Assembly: GCA_902615715.1 (NCBI GenBank)
Contig: CACMQA010000002.1
Location: 124,001 to 188,000 of the forward strand
DNA length: 64,000 nt
Source: an uncultured Pelagibacteraceae bacterium
GTDB taxonomy: Bacteria; Pseudomonadota; Alphaproteobacteria; Pelagibacterales; Pelagibacteraceae
Direction of reading: 5' to 3'
Both the position numbers and the translations under genes were made by a program. A model generated the notes under the pieces. That model did not search any database, was not told the DNA's origin, and saw only the letters and a program-made list of their open reading frames with translations. The stretch's first letter is position 1. Each line of letters starts with the position of its first letter. This document shows, in pieces, positions 27,713 through 35,634 of the stretch.

Positions 27713-28459
27713 TTAATTTTTTTTTATTTCTCCCTTGCTCGTATGAATATGATCGTGTCTATGTTCGTACCTTGATAATATTTGAGATGCTTGTTCACCA
27801 AACAGAGCTTTATACTCATTATTTTTTGCAACATCGATCGGAGATCCTGAACAACAAACGTGACCGTTTAAGCAGACAACATGGTCTGTGGCACTCATCA
27901 CTGTATGTAAATCATGTGAAATTAATAAAATTCCACAATTCAATTCATCAGTAATTTTCTTTATGAGTTTATATAAAGCTATTTCACCAGTGAAATCTAC
28001 CCCTTGGACTGGTTCATCAAGTACCAATAAATCTGGTTTTTTTGAAATGGCTCTTGCAATTAATACTCTTTGAAATTCACCACCTGACAAATCACCTAAA
28101 TTTTTATTTTTAAGCTGTATAACGCCTGTTAAAGATAGAGCCTCGTTAATATCTTCATCTTTAAGATTTTCAGTTAATACCATGAAATCCCTCACTCTAA
28201 GTGGCAATGTCCAATCAATTGAAATTTTTTGAGGAACATAACCAACTTTATTTGTATATTTTTCAACCTCTCCATCAATTTTTTTATAAATTCCCAATGC
28301 AATTTTAGCGGTTGTACTTTTTCCAGAACCATTCGGCCCAATAAGAGTAACTATTTTTCCCTTTTCAATTTGTATTGAAACTCCTTTAACTAGCCATTTG
28401 TCCTTTATACGGAAACCAGCTTGATTTAATTTTACTAAAATATTTTGATTTGATGTCAT
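27713..28459 (-). CDS. znuC: Zinc ABC transporter ATPase
   Basis: A 248-residue ABC ATPase: Walker A GPNGSGKST (about 38-46), signature LSGGEFQR, Walker B LLVLDEP, and a switch histidine in LLISHDLH. The C-terminus is histidine-rich (RYEHRHDHIHTSKGE), as often seen in ZnuC. It is the first gene of the znuC-znuB-zur unit and starts 72 bases from divergent znuA, with the Zur boxes between. Confidence 0.94.
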   Translation of the reverse strand: MTSNQNILVKLNQAGFRIKDKWLVKGVSIQIEKGKIVTLIGPNGSGKSTTAKIALGIYKKIDGEVEKYTNKVGYVPQKISIDWTLPLRVRDFMVLTENLKDEDINEALSLTGVIQLKNKNLGDLSGGEFQRVLIARAISKKPDLLVLDEPVQGVDFTGEIALYKLIKKITDELNCGILLISHDLHTVMSATDHVVCLNGHVCCSGSPIDVAKNNEYKALFGEQASQILSRYEHRHDHIHTSKGEIKKN

Positions 28460-28478
28460 TTTTTTCCTTGACTTATAA

Positions 28479-28495
28479 ATGTTACATTATTACAT
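28479..28495. promoter_or_regulatory. Zur box 1 (imperfect)
   Basis: ATGTTACATTATTACAT, an imperfect palindrome that differs by one base per arm from the ATGTTATAATATAACAT pattern of alphaproteobacterial Zur sites. It lies nearer to znuC in the divergent znuC/znuA region; its centre is 18 bases from that of box 2. Confidence 0.6.
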
Positions 28496-28497
28496 AG

Positions 28498-28512
28498 TGT
28501 TATATTATAACA
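28498..28512. promoter_or_regulatory. Zur box 2 (perfect 7-1-7 palindrome)
   Basis: TGTTATATTATAACA is a perfect inverted repeat around one central base and matches the known Zur operator of alphaproteobacteria. It lies 19 bases before the znuA start and 38 from the znuC start, placed to repress both divergent promoters. Confidence 0.85.
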
Positions 28513-28531
28513 AACCTTAAATATTATCATT

Positions 28532-29593
28532 ATGAAAAACATTAAAAAATTACCATTTATTTTATCATTACTATCTTTAATTACTATTTTTTCGCCAGCA
28601 AATGCAGATATTAAAGTAGTCGCTTCAATTAAGCCTATACATTCATTAGCGAGCTATTTAATGGATGGAGTGGGTAAACCAGATTTGATAGTAGACGGGT
28701 ATGCTTCACCTCATGGGTTTGCTATGAAGCCATCGCACGCTAAAATGTTACAAAATGCTGACCTTATATTTTGGGTTGGTGAAGATTTAGAAAATTTTTT
28801 AGAAAAACCTTTAAAATCAATAGCAAAAAAAGCTGAAAAAATAGAATTAATGGAAATTAAGGGATTAACAAAATTAGAATTTAGAGAAAGAAATATATTC
28901 GAAACTCATAACGATCATAAAGAACATGGTCACAAAGAAGATAAACATGATGATCACAAAGAACATGGTCACAAAGAAGATAAACATGACGATCACAAAG
29001 AACACGGACACAAAGAAGATAAACATGACGATCACAAAGAACACGGACACAAAGAAGATAAACATGATGATCATCACGGGCATGCTCACGGTGAGTACGA
29101 TCCACATATTTGGCTTGATCCAATGAACGCAAAAGTAATTTTAAGTGAAATGGCAGAGCATTTGATTGAGAATGACCAAGAAAATGCATCCAAATATAAA
29201 GCTAATTTGAAAAAGGCTCATAAAGCCTTAGACAATCTTTCAAAAAAAGTTAAATCTGAATTAAAAGGAGATTTTAAATCTATTGTCTTTCACGATGCCT
29301 ACCAGTATTTTGAAAAAAGATTTGATGTAAACGTTTTAGGAGCTTTTACAGTTAATACAGATGTATTGCCAGGTGCAGAACAATTAGCTGAAATCAGAGA
29401 AGTAATTGAACACGAAAAGGTAACTTGTGTTTTTTCAGAACCTCAGTTTAATCCAGATATTATAAAAGCAGTTGCAAAAGACACCAATATTAAGACTGGA
29501 GTTATAGATCCATTAGGAGCAACTCTTAATCCAGGAAAAGATTTATACTTTGATTTAATTAGAAATATGTATGCTTCTTTTAAGAGTTGTTAA
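28532..29593 (+). CDS. znuA: Zinc ABC transporter substrate-binding protein with histidine-rich repeats
   Basis: A 353-residue periplasmic zinc-binding protein. It has a signal peptide (KLPFILSLLSLITIFSPANA, cleaved about residue 25), VVASIKPIHSLASYLM with the first zinc His, HGFAMKPSHAKML, and C-terminal VFHDAYQYFEKRF and FSEPQF. Between the two lobes (residues 129-180) sits a long His/Asp/Lys-rich loop made of four 13-residue repeats, then HHGHAHGEYDPHIWLDP. The loop is thought in ZnuA proteins to collect or sense zinc. It is divergent from znuCB-zur behind two Zur boxes. Confidence 0.95.
   Translation: MKNIKKLPFILSLLSLITIFSPANADIKVVASIKPIHSLASYLMDGVGKPDLIVDGYASPHGFAMKPSHAKMLQNADLIFWVGEDLENFLEKPLKSIAKKAEKIELMEIKGLTKLEFRERNIFETHNDHKEHGHKEDKHDDHKEHGHKEDKHDDHKEHGHKEDKHDDHKEHGHKEDKHDDHHGHAHGEYDPHIWLDPMNAKVILSEMAEHLIENDQENASKYKANLKKAHKALDNLSKKVKSELKGDFKSIVFHDAYQYFEKRFDVNVLGAFTVNTDVLPGAEQLAEIREVIEHEKVTCVFSEPQFNPDIIKAVAKDTNIKTGVIDPLGATLNPGKDLYFDLIRNMYASFKSC
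28916..29071 (+). repeat. Four tandem 39-base repeats inside znuA
   Basis: Four in-frame copies of a 39-base unit encode HKEHGHKEDKHDD. The copies differ only by synonymous changes (cat/cac, ggt/gga, gat/gac); copies 3 and 4 are nearly identical, which indicates recent expansion. The array is coding, not a CRISPR or intergenic satellite. Confidence 0.95.
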
Positions 29594-29677
29594 GAATATT
29601 TAAAAATATAAATTTAATTTTTTAATCGTATTATTTGAAAAGACTCAATTTGAGTTTTACTAATATTAATTATAACA

Positions 29678-30898
29678 TTACTTAAAATTTTTATTATCTT
29701 CATTAATTGCTTCTTTAAGTCTTATTAAATAATCTGGAATAGCACTTTTAACTCTGCTCCAAGTAGGTATGAACGGGGTGTCCATAGGACTTTTTAGGAA
29801 GTAGTCGCCAGCCTTTATTATATTTAAAGCAAATAATTCAACTGTTTTTTCCTCTGTGTGAGAATCAAATTTAAAACCATTCATTTCAGCATCACTTCTA
29901 TAAATTTCGATTAAATCTAATGCGTTTCGATAGTATGTAGCTTTTAAGGATCTAAAATATTCAGGACTAAATGTATTTCCTTGAGTTGCTAGTTTTCTTA
30001 TTAATGTTTTGATTATATCTAAAGACATCCTTGATAATCCTTTGTTTTCATTATTCGCTGATAAGTCCTGATGTTTGTGATCATACTTATCTGCTAAATC
30101 AACCTGGCAAATGTTTTGAGGAGAAAAATTTCTTTGCATTTCTGATAGAATACCTACTTCAATACCCCAGTCAGATGATATTCTCAGCTCTGGTAAAACG
30201 TTTCTTCTAAAGGAAAACTCTCCTGCAAGTGGATATTTAAATGATTTCATAAAATCTAAATAATCACTTCTCCCAATAGTTTTTTCTAAAGCATTCAATA
30301 AAGGAGATACTAGTAATCTTGCAACTCTACCATTCATTTTTCCTTTAGATATTCTTGGATAGTATCCCTTACAAAACTCAAAATTAAAAAAAGGATTTAC
30401 AACAGGATAGAATAACTTTGCTAACATTCTCCTGTCATAAGTTTTAATATCACAATCGTGGAGAGCAACAGATCTAGCTTCATCCCGTGCTATACACATG
30501 CCAAGACAATACCAAACATTTCTTCCCTTTCCCATTTCGCTTGGTGCTAAATCTTTTTCTTTAAGTTCTTCATGTAATTTTTTTAATCTAGGTCCATCAT
30601 TCCATAAAATTGTAAAAGGTGTATTTAATTTTTTAAAAAATTTCCAAGCTTTAACAGCCTCAGCTTTTGAAGCTTTGTCTAAACCAACAATAATATGATT
30701 CAAATACTTTGTTTCACCAATCTGTTTTACAATATTAGGTAAAGCATCTCCTTTTAACTCAGAATATAAACTTGGTAAAATTAATTCCATTTTTCTTTCT
30801 TTGGAAAATTTTACTAATTCTTTTTCTATATCAGCTGTAGTTTTAGTTCCAAAATCGTGGAGATTTGAAATTATTCCATTTTGAGAAAAATCACCCAT
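29678..30898 (-). CDS. Glucosyl-3-phosphoglycerate synthase-like glycosyltransferase
   Basis: A 406-residue GT-A type glycosyltransferase resembling the GT81 GpgS family, which moves glucose from a nucleotide sugar to 3-phosphoglycerate. The metal-binding DxD is in ALHDCDIKTYDRRML (about 143), and the later RNVLPELRISSDWGIEVGIL matches the family's conserved acceptor part. The next gene downstream encodes a MpgP-like phosphatase, which would remove the phosphate to yield glucosylglycerate, a compatible solute. Mannosyl rather than glucosyl transfer cannot be excluded from sequence alone. Confidence 0.75.
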   Translation of the reverse strand: MGDFSQNGIISNLHDFGTKTTADIEKELVKFSKERKMELILPSLYSELKGDALPNIVKQIGETKYLNHIIVGLDKASKAEAVKAWKFFKKLNTPFTILWNDGPRLKKLHEELKEKDLAPSEMGKGRNVWYCLGMCIARDEARSVALHDCDIKTYDRRMLAKLFYPVVNPFFNFEFCKGYYPRISKGKMNGRVARLLVSPLLNALEKTIGRSDYLDFMKSFKYPLAGEFSFRRNVLPELRISSDWGIEVGILSEMQRNFSPQNICQVDLADKYDHKHQDLSANNENKGLSRMSLDIIKTLIRKLATQGNTFSPEYFRSLKATYYRNALDLIEIYRSDAEMNGFKFDSHTEEKTVELFALNIIKAGDYFLKSPMDTPFIPTWSRVKSAIPDYLIRLKEAINEDNKNFK

Positions 30899-30914
30899 AA
30901 AAAATTTATTCCTT

Positions 30915-31715
30915 TTATTTAATTTTTTCTATTGCCAATTTAACTATCTCTGCCCAACCTTCTGGTGCTGCTTGTTTTGATATTATCAAATTTTTAATTT
31001 GTAAGTTTTTTTTTAAAAACTTATCATTTTTTACTAAACAAGGAATATCTGAATTTTGTAGCATCTTTAAATCATTATGATTGTCACCCACAGCTATAGT
31101 TTTTGGCTTACATTTAAATTTAGTTTCAAGCATTTGAATTATTTTTTTCATAGCGTCAGCTTTATTTATTCTATCACCTAAATTTAAAACTCTTCCCCCT
31201 TCCATATAATCTAAACCAATTTTTAATAATAGATTTTTTAAACTTAATTTCTCTTCATTATTTCCCTCAAATATTATGGGTATTGTACATGATCTTTTAA
31301 ATACTTGTTTAAGTTTATTTTCAGGTAAACCAAAAATTTGAGTTTGTTCCGACATTGTAAGACTTGAAATAAGTTTACATTTTGATTTTAAATCTTGATG
31401 TATGTTTTTTTCAAAAATATTTTGAATTTCATGAATATTTCTAGCTAGCATAATTTTATCTGGGAATTCGTGGTTTAAAAGATTAAGGTTATGAATAATT
31501 GAACCATTTTCACTAACAAATGGAAATTGAAAATCAGCTTCATTATTAAATTCAATTATTTCGTCTTCAGTTTTACTTGAATTTGGTATTATTATAATAT
31601 TTTTTTTTTTTAACTCTTTTAGAAAAGGTTTAATACTTTCAAACTTGAAATTATCTCTATTTAAAAGTGTTCCATCAAGATCAGTAAATATTAAAATGGA
31701 TGAATTTGAGTACAT
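30915..31715 (-). CDS. Mannosyl/glucosyl-3-phosphoglycerate phosphatase-like HAD protein
   Basis: A 266-residue HAD phosphatase of the Cof/MpgP type. Motif I is FTDLDGTLLN (about 10-19), motif II IIPNSSKTEDEI, the substrate loop carries FVSENGSII, and motif IV is AVGDNHNDLKML. It lies 16 bases upstream of the glycosyltransferase gene on the same strand. Together they suggest two-step synthesis of glucosylglycerate (or mannosylglycerate) for osmotic or nitrogen-limited growth; this pairing is inference from known GpgS/GpgP systems. Confidence 0.75.
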   Translation of the reverse strand: MYSNSSILIFTDLDGTLLNRDNFKFESIKPFLKELKKKNIIIIPNSSKTEDEIIEFNNEADFQFPFVSENGSIIHNLNLLNHEFPDKIMLARNIHEIQNIFEKNIHQDLKSKCKLISSLTMSEQTQIFGLPENKLKQVFKRSCTIPIIFEGNNEEKLSLKNLLLKIGLDYMEGGRVLNLGDRINKADAMKKIIQMLETKFKCKPKTIAVGDNHNDLKMLQNSDIPCLVKNDKFLKKNLQIKNLIISKQAAPEGWAEIVKLAIEKIK

Positions 31716-31744
31716 TTTAATATTTCAGCATAAACATGGTAAGA

Positions 31745-33187
31745 TTATACTTCTATAACTAAAGTATCTTTTGACCCTCCGCCTTGAGAGCTGTTCACGA
31801 TAGTGCTTCCTTTTTTAAGAGCTACTCTTGTAAGTCCACCTGTTGTAACCCAAGGTTTTTTACCAGTTAAGACAAATGGTCTTAGATCTAAATGTCTTGG
31901 TTCAATTCCTTCTTCAGATATAGTTGGCGTAGTAGATAAAATTTCTAATGGTTGAGCGATATAATCACTTGGCTTAGATTTAATTTTATCGATCATATTT
32001 TCTCTCTCTTCCTTTGAGGCTTTAGGACCAATCAATATTCCATTACCGCCTGATCCATTTGTAGGTTTTACAACTAGTTTAGAAATATTTTCGATAACAT
32101 GATCTTTATGAATTTTTTTTCTACACAAAAAAGTTTGAACTTGTTTTAATTTTGGTTCTTCATCTAAGTAAAATTTAATCATTTTATCAACATATGAATA
32201 TATAGCTTTATCATCTGCTATACCTGTCCCAGGTGCATTCACAATACCAACATTACCTTTACGCCAACATTTAAATAAACCGGGTACTCCTAGCAAAGAA
32301 TGTTTATAAAAAACTTTTGGATCTAAGAAGTTGTCGTCTATTCTTCTATAAATGCAATCAACTTTCATAGGTCCTGTAACAGTTTTCATATAGACAAAAT
32401 CTTTTTCAACAAATAAATCTTTTCCCTCTACAAGTGCAATCCCCATTTGTTCCGCTAAAAATCTATGTTCGAAATAAGCTGAGTTATATCTCCCTGGAGT
32501 TAAAACACACATATGTGGGTTTCTAGTTTTTCGAGGAACACATTCAAGCATACAGTGATATAATTTATTTGGATATTGGTGGACTGAAGAAACTTTATAT
32601 TTAGTAAATAGTTCAGGAAAAACATCTCTCATCACCATTCGATTTTCAAGCATATAAGAAACTCCTGAGGGAACTCTTAAATTGTCTTCTAGAACCATGA
32701 ACTCGCCATTGAAATTTCTTATTAAATCAATTCCTGAAATATTAGACCAAGCTTTATATTTTGGCGAGAAACCGTAACACTCTCTTAAATAAAATGGTGA
32801 ATTGAAAACTAATTCTTCTGGAATAATATTATCTTTAAAAATTTTTCTATCGTTATAAACATCGTCAATAAAAAGATTTAACGCTTTTACTCTTTGAAGT
32901 AATCCCTTTGAAACTTTAGCCCAATCTTTCTTTAAAATGATTCTTGGAATGATATCTAGAGGCCATTTTTTTTCTTGGAGTTTTTTTCCTGAAGAATAAA
33001 CTCTGAAATTTATTCCCCTAGCATTTATTGTGCTTGCACAGTTCTTCTCAATTTCGTTTAATTTCTTGATACCGTATCTCTCCAAAATATGTGATATAAT
33101 TACAGCTTGCCTGCGTAACTTATGATCAGAGTTTAAATACTCGTCATAAGTTTTTTTAGAATCATATTTTTTCCACAAATTAACCAT
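31745..33187 (-). CDS. Circularly permuted ATP-grasp protein (COG2308 type)
   Basis: A 480-residue protein of the circularly permuted ATP-grasp family (DUF404/DUF407). Family landmarks are VLEDNLRVPSGVSYMLENR, HFxxR-like YFEHRFLAEQMGIALVEG, FVYMKTVTGPMKVDCIYRR, NAPGTGIADDKAIYS and KPTNGSGGNGILIGP. These enzymes probably join an amino acid or peptide to a carrier, but no substrate is proven. It is divergent from an Anbu gene, its usual genomic partner. The alpha-E and transglutaminase-like partners common in other bacteria are not next to it. Confidence 0.85.
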   Translation of the reverse strand: MVNLWKKYDSKKTYDEYLNSDHKLRRQAVIISHILERYGIKKLNEIEKNCASTINARGINFRVYSSGKKLQEKKWPLDIIPRIILKKDWAKVSKGLLQRVKALNLFIDDVYNDRKIFKDNIIPEELVFNSPFYLRECYGFSPKYKAWSNISGIDLIRNFNGEFMVLEDNLRVPSGVSYMLENRMVMRDVFPELFTKYKVSSVHQYPNKLYHCMLECVPRKTRNPHMCVLTPGRYNSAYFEHRFLAEQMGIALVEGKDLFVEKDFVYMKTVTGPMKVDCIYRRIDDNFLDPKVFYKHSLLGVPGLFKCWRKGNVGIVNAPGTGIADDKAIYSYVDKMIKFYLDEEPKLKQVQTFLCRKKIHKDHVIENISKLVVKPTNGSGGNGILIGPKASKEERENMIDKIKSKPSDYIAQPLEILSTTPTISEEGIEPRHLDLRPFVLTGKKPWVTTGGLTRVALKKGSTIVNSSQGGGSKDTLVIEV

Positions 33188-33292
33188 TTATTAATTCTTA
33201 ATAGTTTGATGCCTTAATCAAATGCACAAATTAGATAATAGCTATGATAATTAAGAATTGAATAATTACTGTTTTTTAAATAAGAATTCACC

Positions 33293-34012
33293 ATGACATA
33301 TTGTATAGGTATAAAGACCAATGAAGGTGTTGTTTTAGCTTCTGACTCAAGGACAAATGCTGGCTTAGATAATGTAAATATTTACTCTAAAATGCTTACC
33401 TACGACGTTGGTGACAGAACAGTTGTAATAGTTACTTCGGGAAATTTAGCAACATCTCAAGCGGTTTTTAAGTCCATTGAGAAAGACATAAAAGAAAATT
33501 CCTCAAACAATCTTAATAAATGTAAAGACTTTGAACAAATAGCATCATATATTGGAAAACTCACAATTAAGCATTCATCTCCAGACGGAGTGAACACAGA
33601 CAGCCTAGTTTTAGGAGCTACATTTATTATTGGAGGACAAATAAGAGGGCAGGATTTAGAATTGTATCTCGTTTATCCTCAAGGAAATTATATAAGACCA
33701 GCGGATAGCAAGCCATATTTAGTTATTGGTGAAGTGAAGTACGGTAAACCTATACTCGACAGAGTGATAACTCCAGATGTATCTATAGGAGATGCATCTA
33801 GATGTGCATTGATCTCTATGGACTCCACTCTCAAAAGTGATTTAACAGTTGGTCCACCAATTGATATTGCTGTTTATAAAAAAGATCAAAAAAAATTATC
33901 TTATCTCAAATGTCTGAGTACATCTGATGAGGATTATAAAAGAATTTGCAATCAGTGGTCTGATAAAGTTTTGCAAGTTTTTGATACTTTTCCTAAATTT
34001 GATTGGGAATAA
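33293..34012 (+). CDS. Anbu, proteasome-like peptidase
   Basis: A 239-residue protein of the ancestral beta-subunit family (COG3484). After loss of Met1 the candidate N-terminal nucleophile is Thr2 (MTYCIG), with Asp18 in VLASDSRTN and Lys33 nearby, the proteasome-type triad. There is no propeptide, as is normal in Anbu. The partner ATP-grasp gene is divergent across a 105-base region that contains a 10-base inverted repeat (33193-33202 and 33250-33259). The physiological substrate of Anbu is unknown. Confidence 0.88.
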   Translation: MTYCIGIKTNEGVVLASDSRTNAGLDNVNIYSKMLTYDVGDRTVVIVTSGNLATSQAVFKSIEKDIKENSSNNLNKCKDFEQIASYIGKLTIKHSSPDGVNTDSLVLGATFIIGGQIRGQDLELYLVYPQGNYIRPADSKPYLVIGEVKYGKPILDRVITPDVSIGDASRCALISMDSTLKSDLTVGPPIDIAVYKKDQKKLSYLKCLSTSDEDYKRICNQWSDKVLQVFDTFPKFDWE

Positions 34013-34052
34013 TTTTCTTAGGTAATTATTTCTGCAAACCTATTTTCTATTA

Positions 34053-34094
34053 AATTTAATAAGAAATATGTATGCTTCTTTTAAAAGCTGCTAA
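34053..34094 (+). pseudogene. Relic of a znuA 3' end
   Basis: Thirteen codons read NLIRNMYASFKSC plus a TAA stop, the same as the end of intact znuA (DLIRNMYASFKSC, stop at 29591-29593) except for the first residue. Four of the codons differ only at third positions (ATT/ATA, AAG/AAA, AGT/AGC, TGT/TGC). Nothing upstream continues the homology: the frame just before it is the end of the Anbu gene and about 40 bases of spacer. It looks like the stub of a second, diverged zinc-binding protein gene that was deleted. Confidence 0.7.
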
Positions 34095-34172
34095 ATATAC
34101 TTTATAGTAAAAGTATCTTTTCTTTCTAAATTGTAATAAATCCTTAACAAATAACAATTAAAAGGAGATTAG

Positions 34173-34397
34173 ATGTTTATTAAAAAATACCTTAAATGGT
34201 TAAGTACTTTTTTAGTTCTTACAGGTATTTTATTAACAAATTTGAATATGTATCCAGTAAATATAATGTTTCATGGAGCGGGAGTAGTTGGTTGGACTAT
34301 TGCAGGTTTTATTTCAAAAGATAAAGCAATATTGACTAATTTTGGGTTACAGATTCCATTATTTATTATTGGTTTTTATCAAATTTTGGTTCCGTAA
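34173..34397 (+). CDS. Small membrane protein, unknown function
   Basis: A 74-residue protein with an AAAGGAG ribosome-binding site six bases before its ATG, one of the strongest in the window, so it is likely translated. Hydrophobic segments at about 9-24, 30-46 and 55-72 suggest two or three membrane helices; short loops contain SKDK and NLNMYP. I do not recognise the family. It lies 26 bases upstream of arsC on the same strand and may share its transcript. Confidence 0.65.
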   Translation: MFIKKYLKWLSTFLVLTGILLTNLNMYPVNIMFHGAGVVGWTIAGFISKDKAILTNFGLQIPLFIIGFYQILVP

Positions 34398-34423
34398 GTT
34401 CAGGACACTTCAATACATTTTTT

Positions 34424-34867
34424 ATGAAAAAAATAAAAACAATATTATTTGTTTGTACTGGAAACTCTGCAAGAAGTATAATAGCAGAAAGTATTATAAA
34501 TAATAATTTCCAAAATCAATTCATCGCATTTAGCGCCGGAAGTAATCCTTCAGGGAAAATCAATCCTTACATTAAAGAGTATCTTGAAGGAAAAAAATTT
34601 AATTTAGCCACGTATTATTCAAAAAATTTTGATGAATTTTTAAAAAATGATATTGATATTGATTACGTGATTACAGTTTGTAATAACGCCAATAAAGAAG
34701 TTTGTCCTGTATGGCCCAAAAAAAAGACCATTACGCACTGGGACATCGCGGACCCTGTTGAAAAAATTAAAAAAACTAAAAATAAAGATAAAATAAATTT
34801 AATAGCTGAAGAAACTTATAATATAATTAATGAAAAAATTAAACATTGGGTAAAAAATGAAAAGTAA
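34424..34867 (+). CDS. arsC: Arsenate reductase, thioredoxin-dependent (LMW-phosphatase type)
   Basis: A 147-residue protein with the phosphatase-like loop VCTGNSARS (nucleophile Cys11) and two further cysteines in VCNNANKEVCPVWP (Cys86 and Cys94), matching the Cys10/82/89 relay of thioredoxin-coupled ArsC. HWDIADP supplies the general-acid aspartate region. It would reduce arsenate, a phosphate mimic, to arsenite. It overlaps the next gene, an aquaporin-family channel, by 11 bases, and both sit beside the phosphate-uptake island. Confidence 0.88.
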   Translation: MKKIKTILFVCTGNSARSIIAESIINNNFQNQFIAFSAGSNPSGKINPYIKEYLEGKKFNLATYYSKNFDEFLKNDIDIDYVITVCNNANKEVCPVWPKKKTITHWDIADPVEKIKKTKNKDKINLIAEETYNIINEKIKHWVKNEK

Positions 34868-35504
34868 AAAGATATTTATTGGTGAATTTATAGGAAGTTG
34901 TTTTTTAGTCATGATTATTGTTGGTTCAGGTATTATGGCTCAAAATCTAACTGATGATATCGCTGTAATGTTAATAGCGAATACTTTAGCTACAGGTGCA
35001 GGATTATTTGTTCTGATTACTTCAATCGGTGATATCTCCGGCGCACATTTCAATCCTGTCGTTACTTTAGCAATGTATTTTACCAACAAGATTAAAAAAA
35101 ATTTAATTATCACTTATATCTCGGCTCAAATCTTAGGTTGCATGTTAGGGGTAATGTTAGCAAATTTTATGTTTGATCTTCCTTTGTTGCAGCTTTCACA
35201 GAAGATTAGACCTGGAATAAATATTTTTACAGCTGAGATCATTGCAACTTTTGGATTAATTTTTGTGATATTTGGATCTTTAAAGAGTGGCAAACTTGCG
35301 GTCGCTTCATCAGTAGCTACTTTTATTACAGCAGGGTATTGGTTTACCTCTTCAACTTCATTTGCAAATCCAGCGGTAGCAATCGCAAGAACTTTTACAG
35401 ACACATTTACTGGAATTAATTACTTAAATACTCCTAGCTATATCATTGCTGAGATGCTTGGTGGAATATTGGCTGTCTATTTAATCAGAAAAATTATTTT
35501 GTAA
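34857..35504 (+). CDS. MIP/aquaporin-family channel, probable arsenite exit channel
   Basis: A 215-residue six-helix channel. The two half-helix motifs are HFNPVVTL (NPV in place of NPA, about 62-69) and FANPAVAIAR (about 172-181); the second keeps the conserved arginine of the selectivity filter. Adjacent placement with arsC recalls the Sinorhizobium aqpS-arsC arrangement, in which arsenite leaves through the aquaglyceroporin. Transport of water, glycerol or other small neutral solutes is also possible. Confidence 0.8.
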   Translation: MKSKKIFIGEFIGSCFLVMIIVGSGIMAQNLTDDIAVMLIANTLATGAGLFVLITSIGDISGAHFNPVVTLAMYFTNKIKKNLIITYISAQILGCMLGVMLANFMFDLPLLQLSQKIRPGINIFTAEIIATFGLIFVIFGSLKSGKLAVASSVATFITAGYWFTSSTSFANPAVAIARTFTDTFTGINYLNTPSYIIAEMLGGILAVYLIRKIIL

Positions 35505-35513
35505 TTGGAGGGC

Positions 35514-35572
35514 AGCCCAAGGTAATATTGATACCTTGGGCTAATTAATTAACGAAACAGTGGGAGACTGTT
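35514..35572. other. Two consecutive stem-loops in the aquaporin/ppx gap
   Basis: AGCCCAAGGTA (35514-35524) pairs perfectly over 11 bp with TACCTTGGGCT (35532-35542), loop of seven. A second stem AACAGT (35556-35561) with ACTGTT (35567-35572) encloses GGGAG. There is no T-run right after either. The 130-base gap lies between convergent genes, so the first could act as a bidirectional terminator or a stable 3' end, and a small RNA is possible. Confidence 0.55.
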
Positions 35573-35634
35573 AAGTTATTAATAATTCAAAATTATAAAA
35601 GAAATATTTAAATTAAGTTAAAAATTTATTAAAT

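Noticed and set aside
28916..29071. Tandem repeats as a CRISPR array
   Set aside because: The units are contiguous without spacers, in frame and coding for a known ZnuA-type histidine loop.
28874..29189. Long open frames antisense to the His-rich part of znuA
   Set aside because: They exist only because the 39-base repeat has no stops in those frames; composition is that of an antisense shadow and znuA itself is clear.
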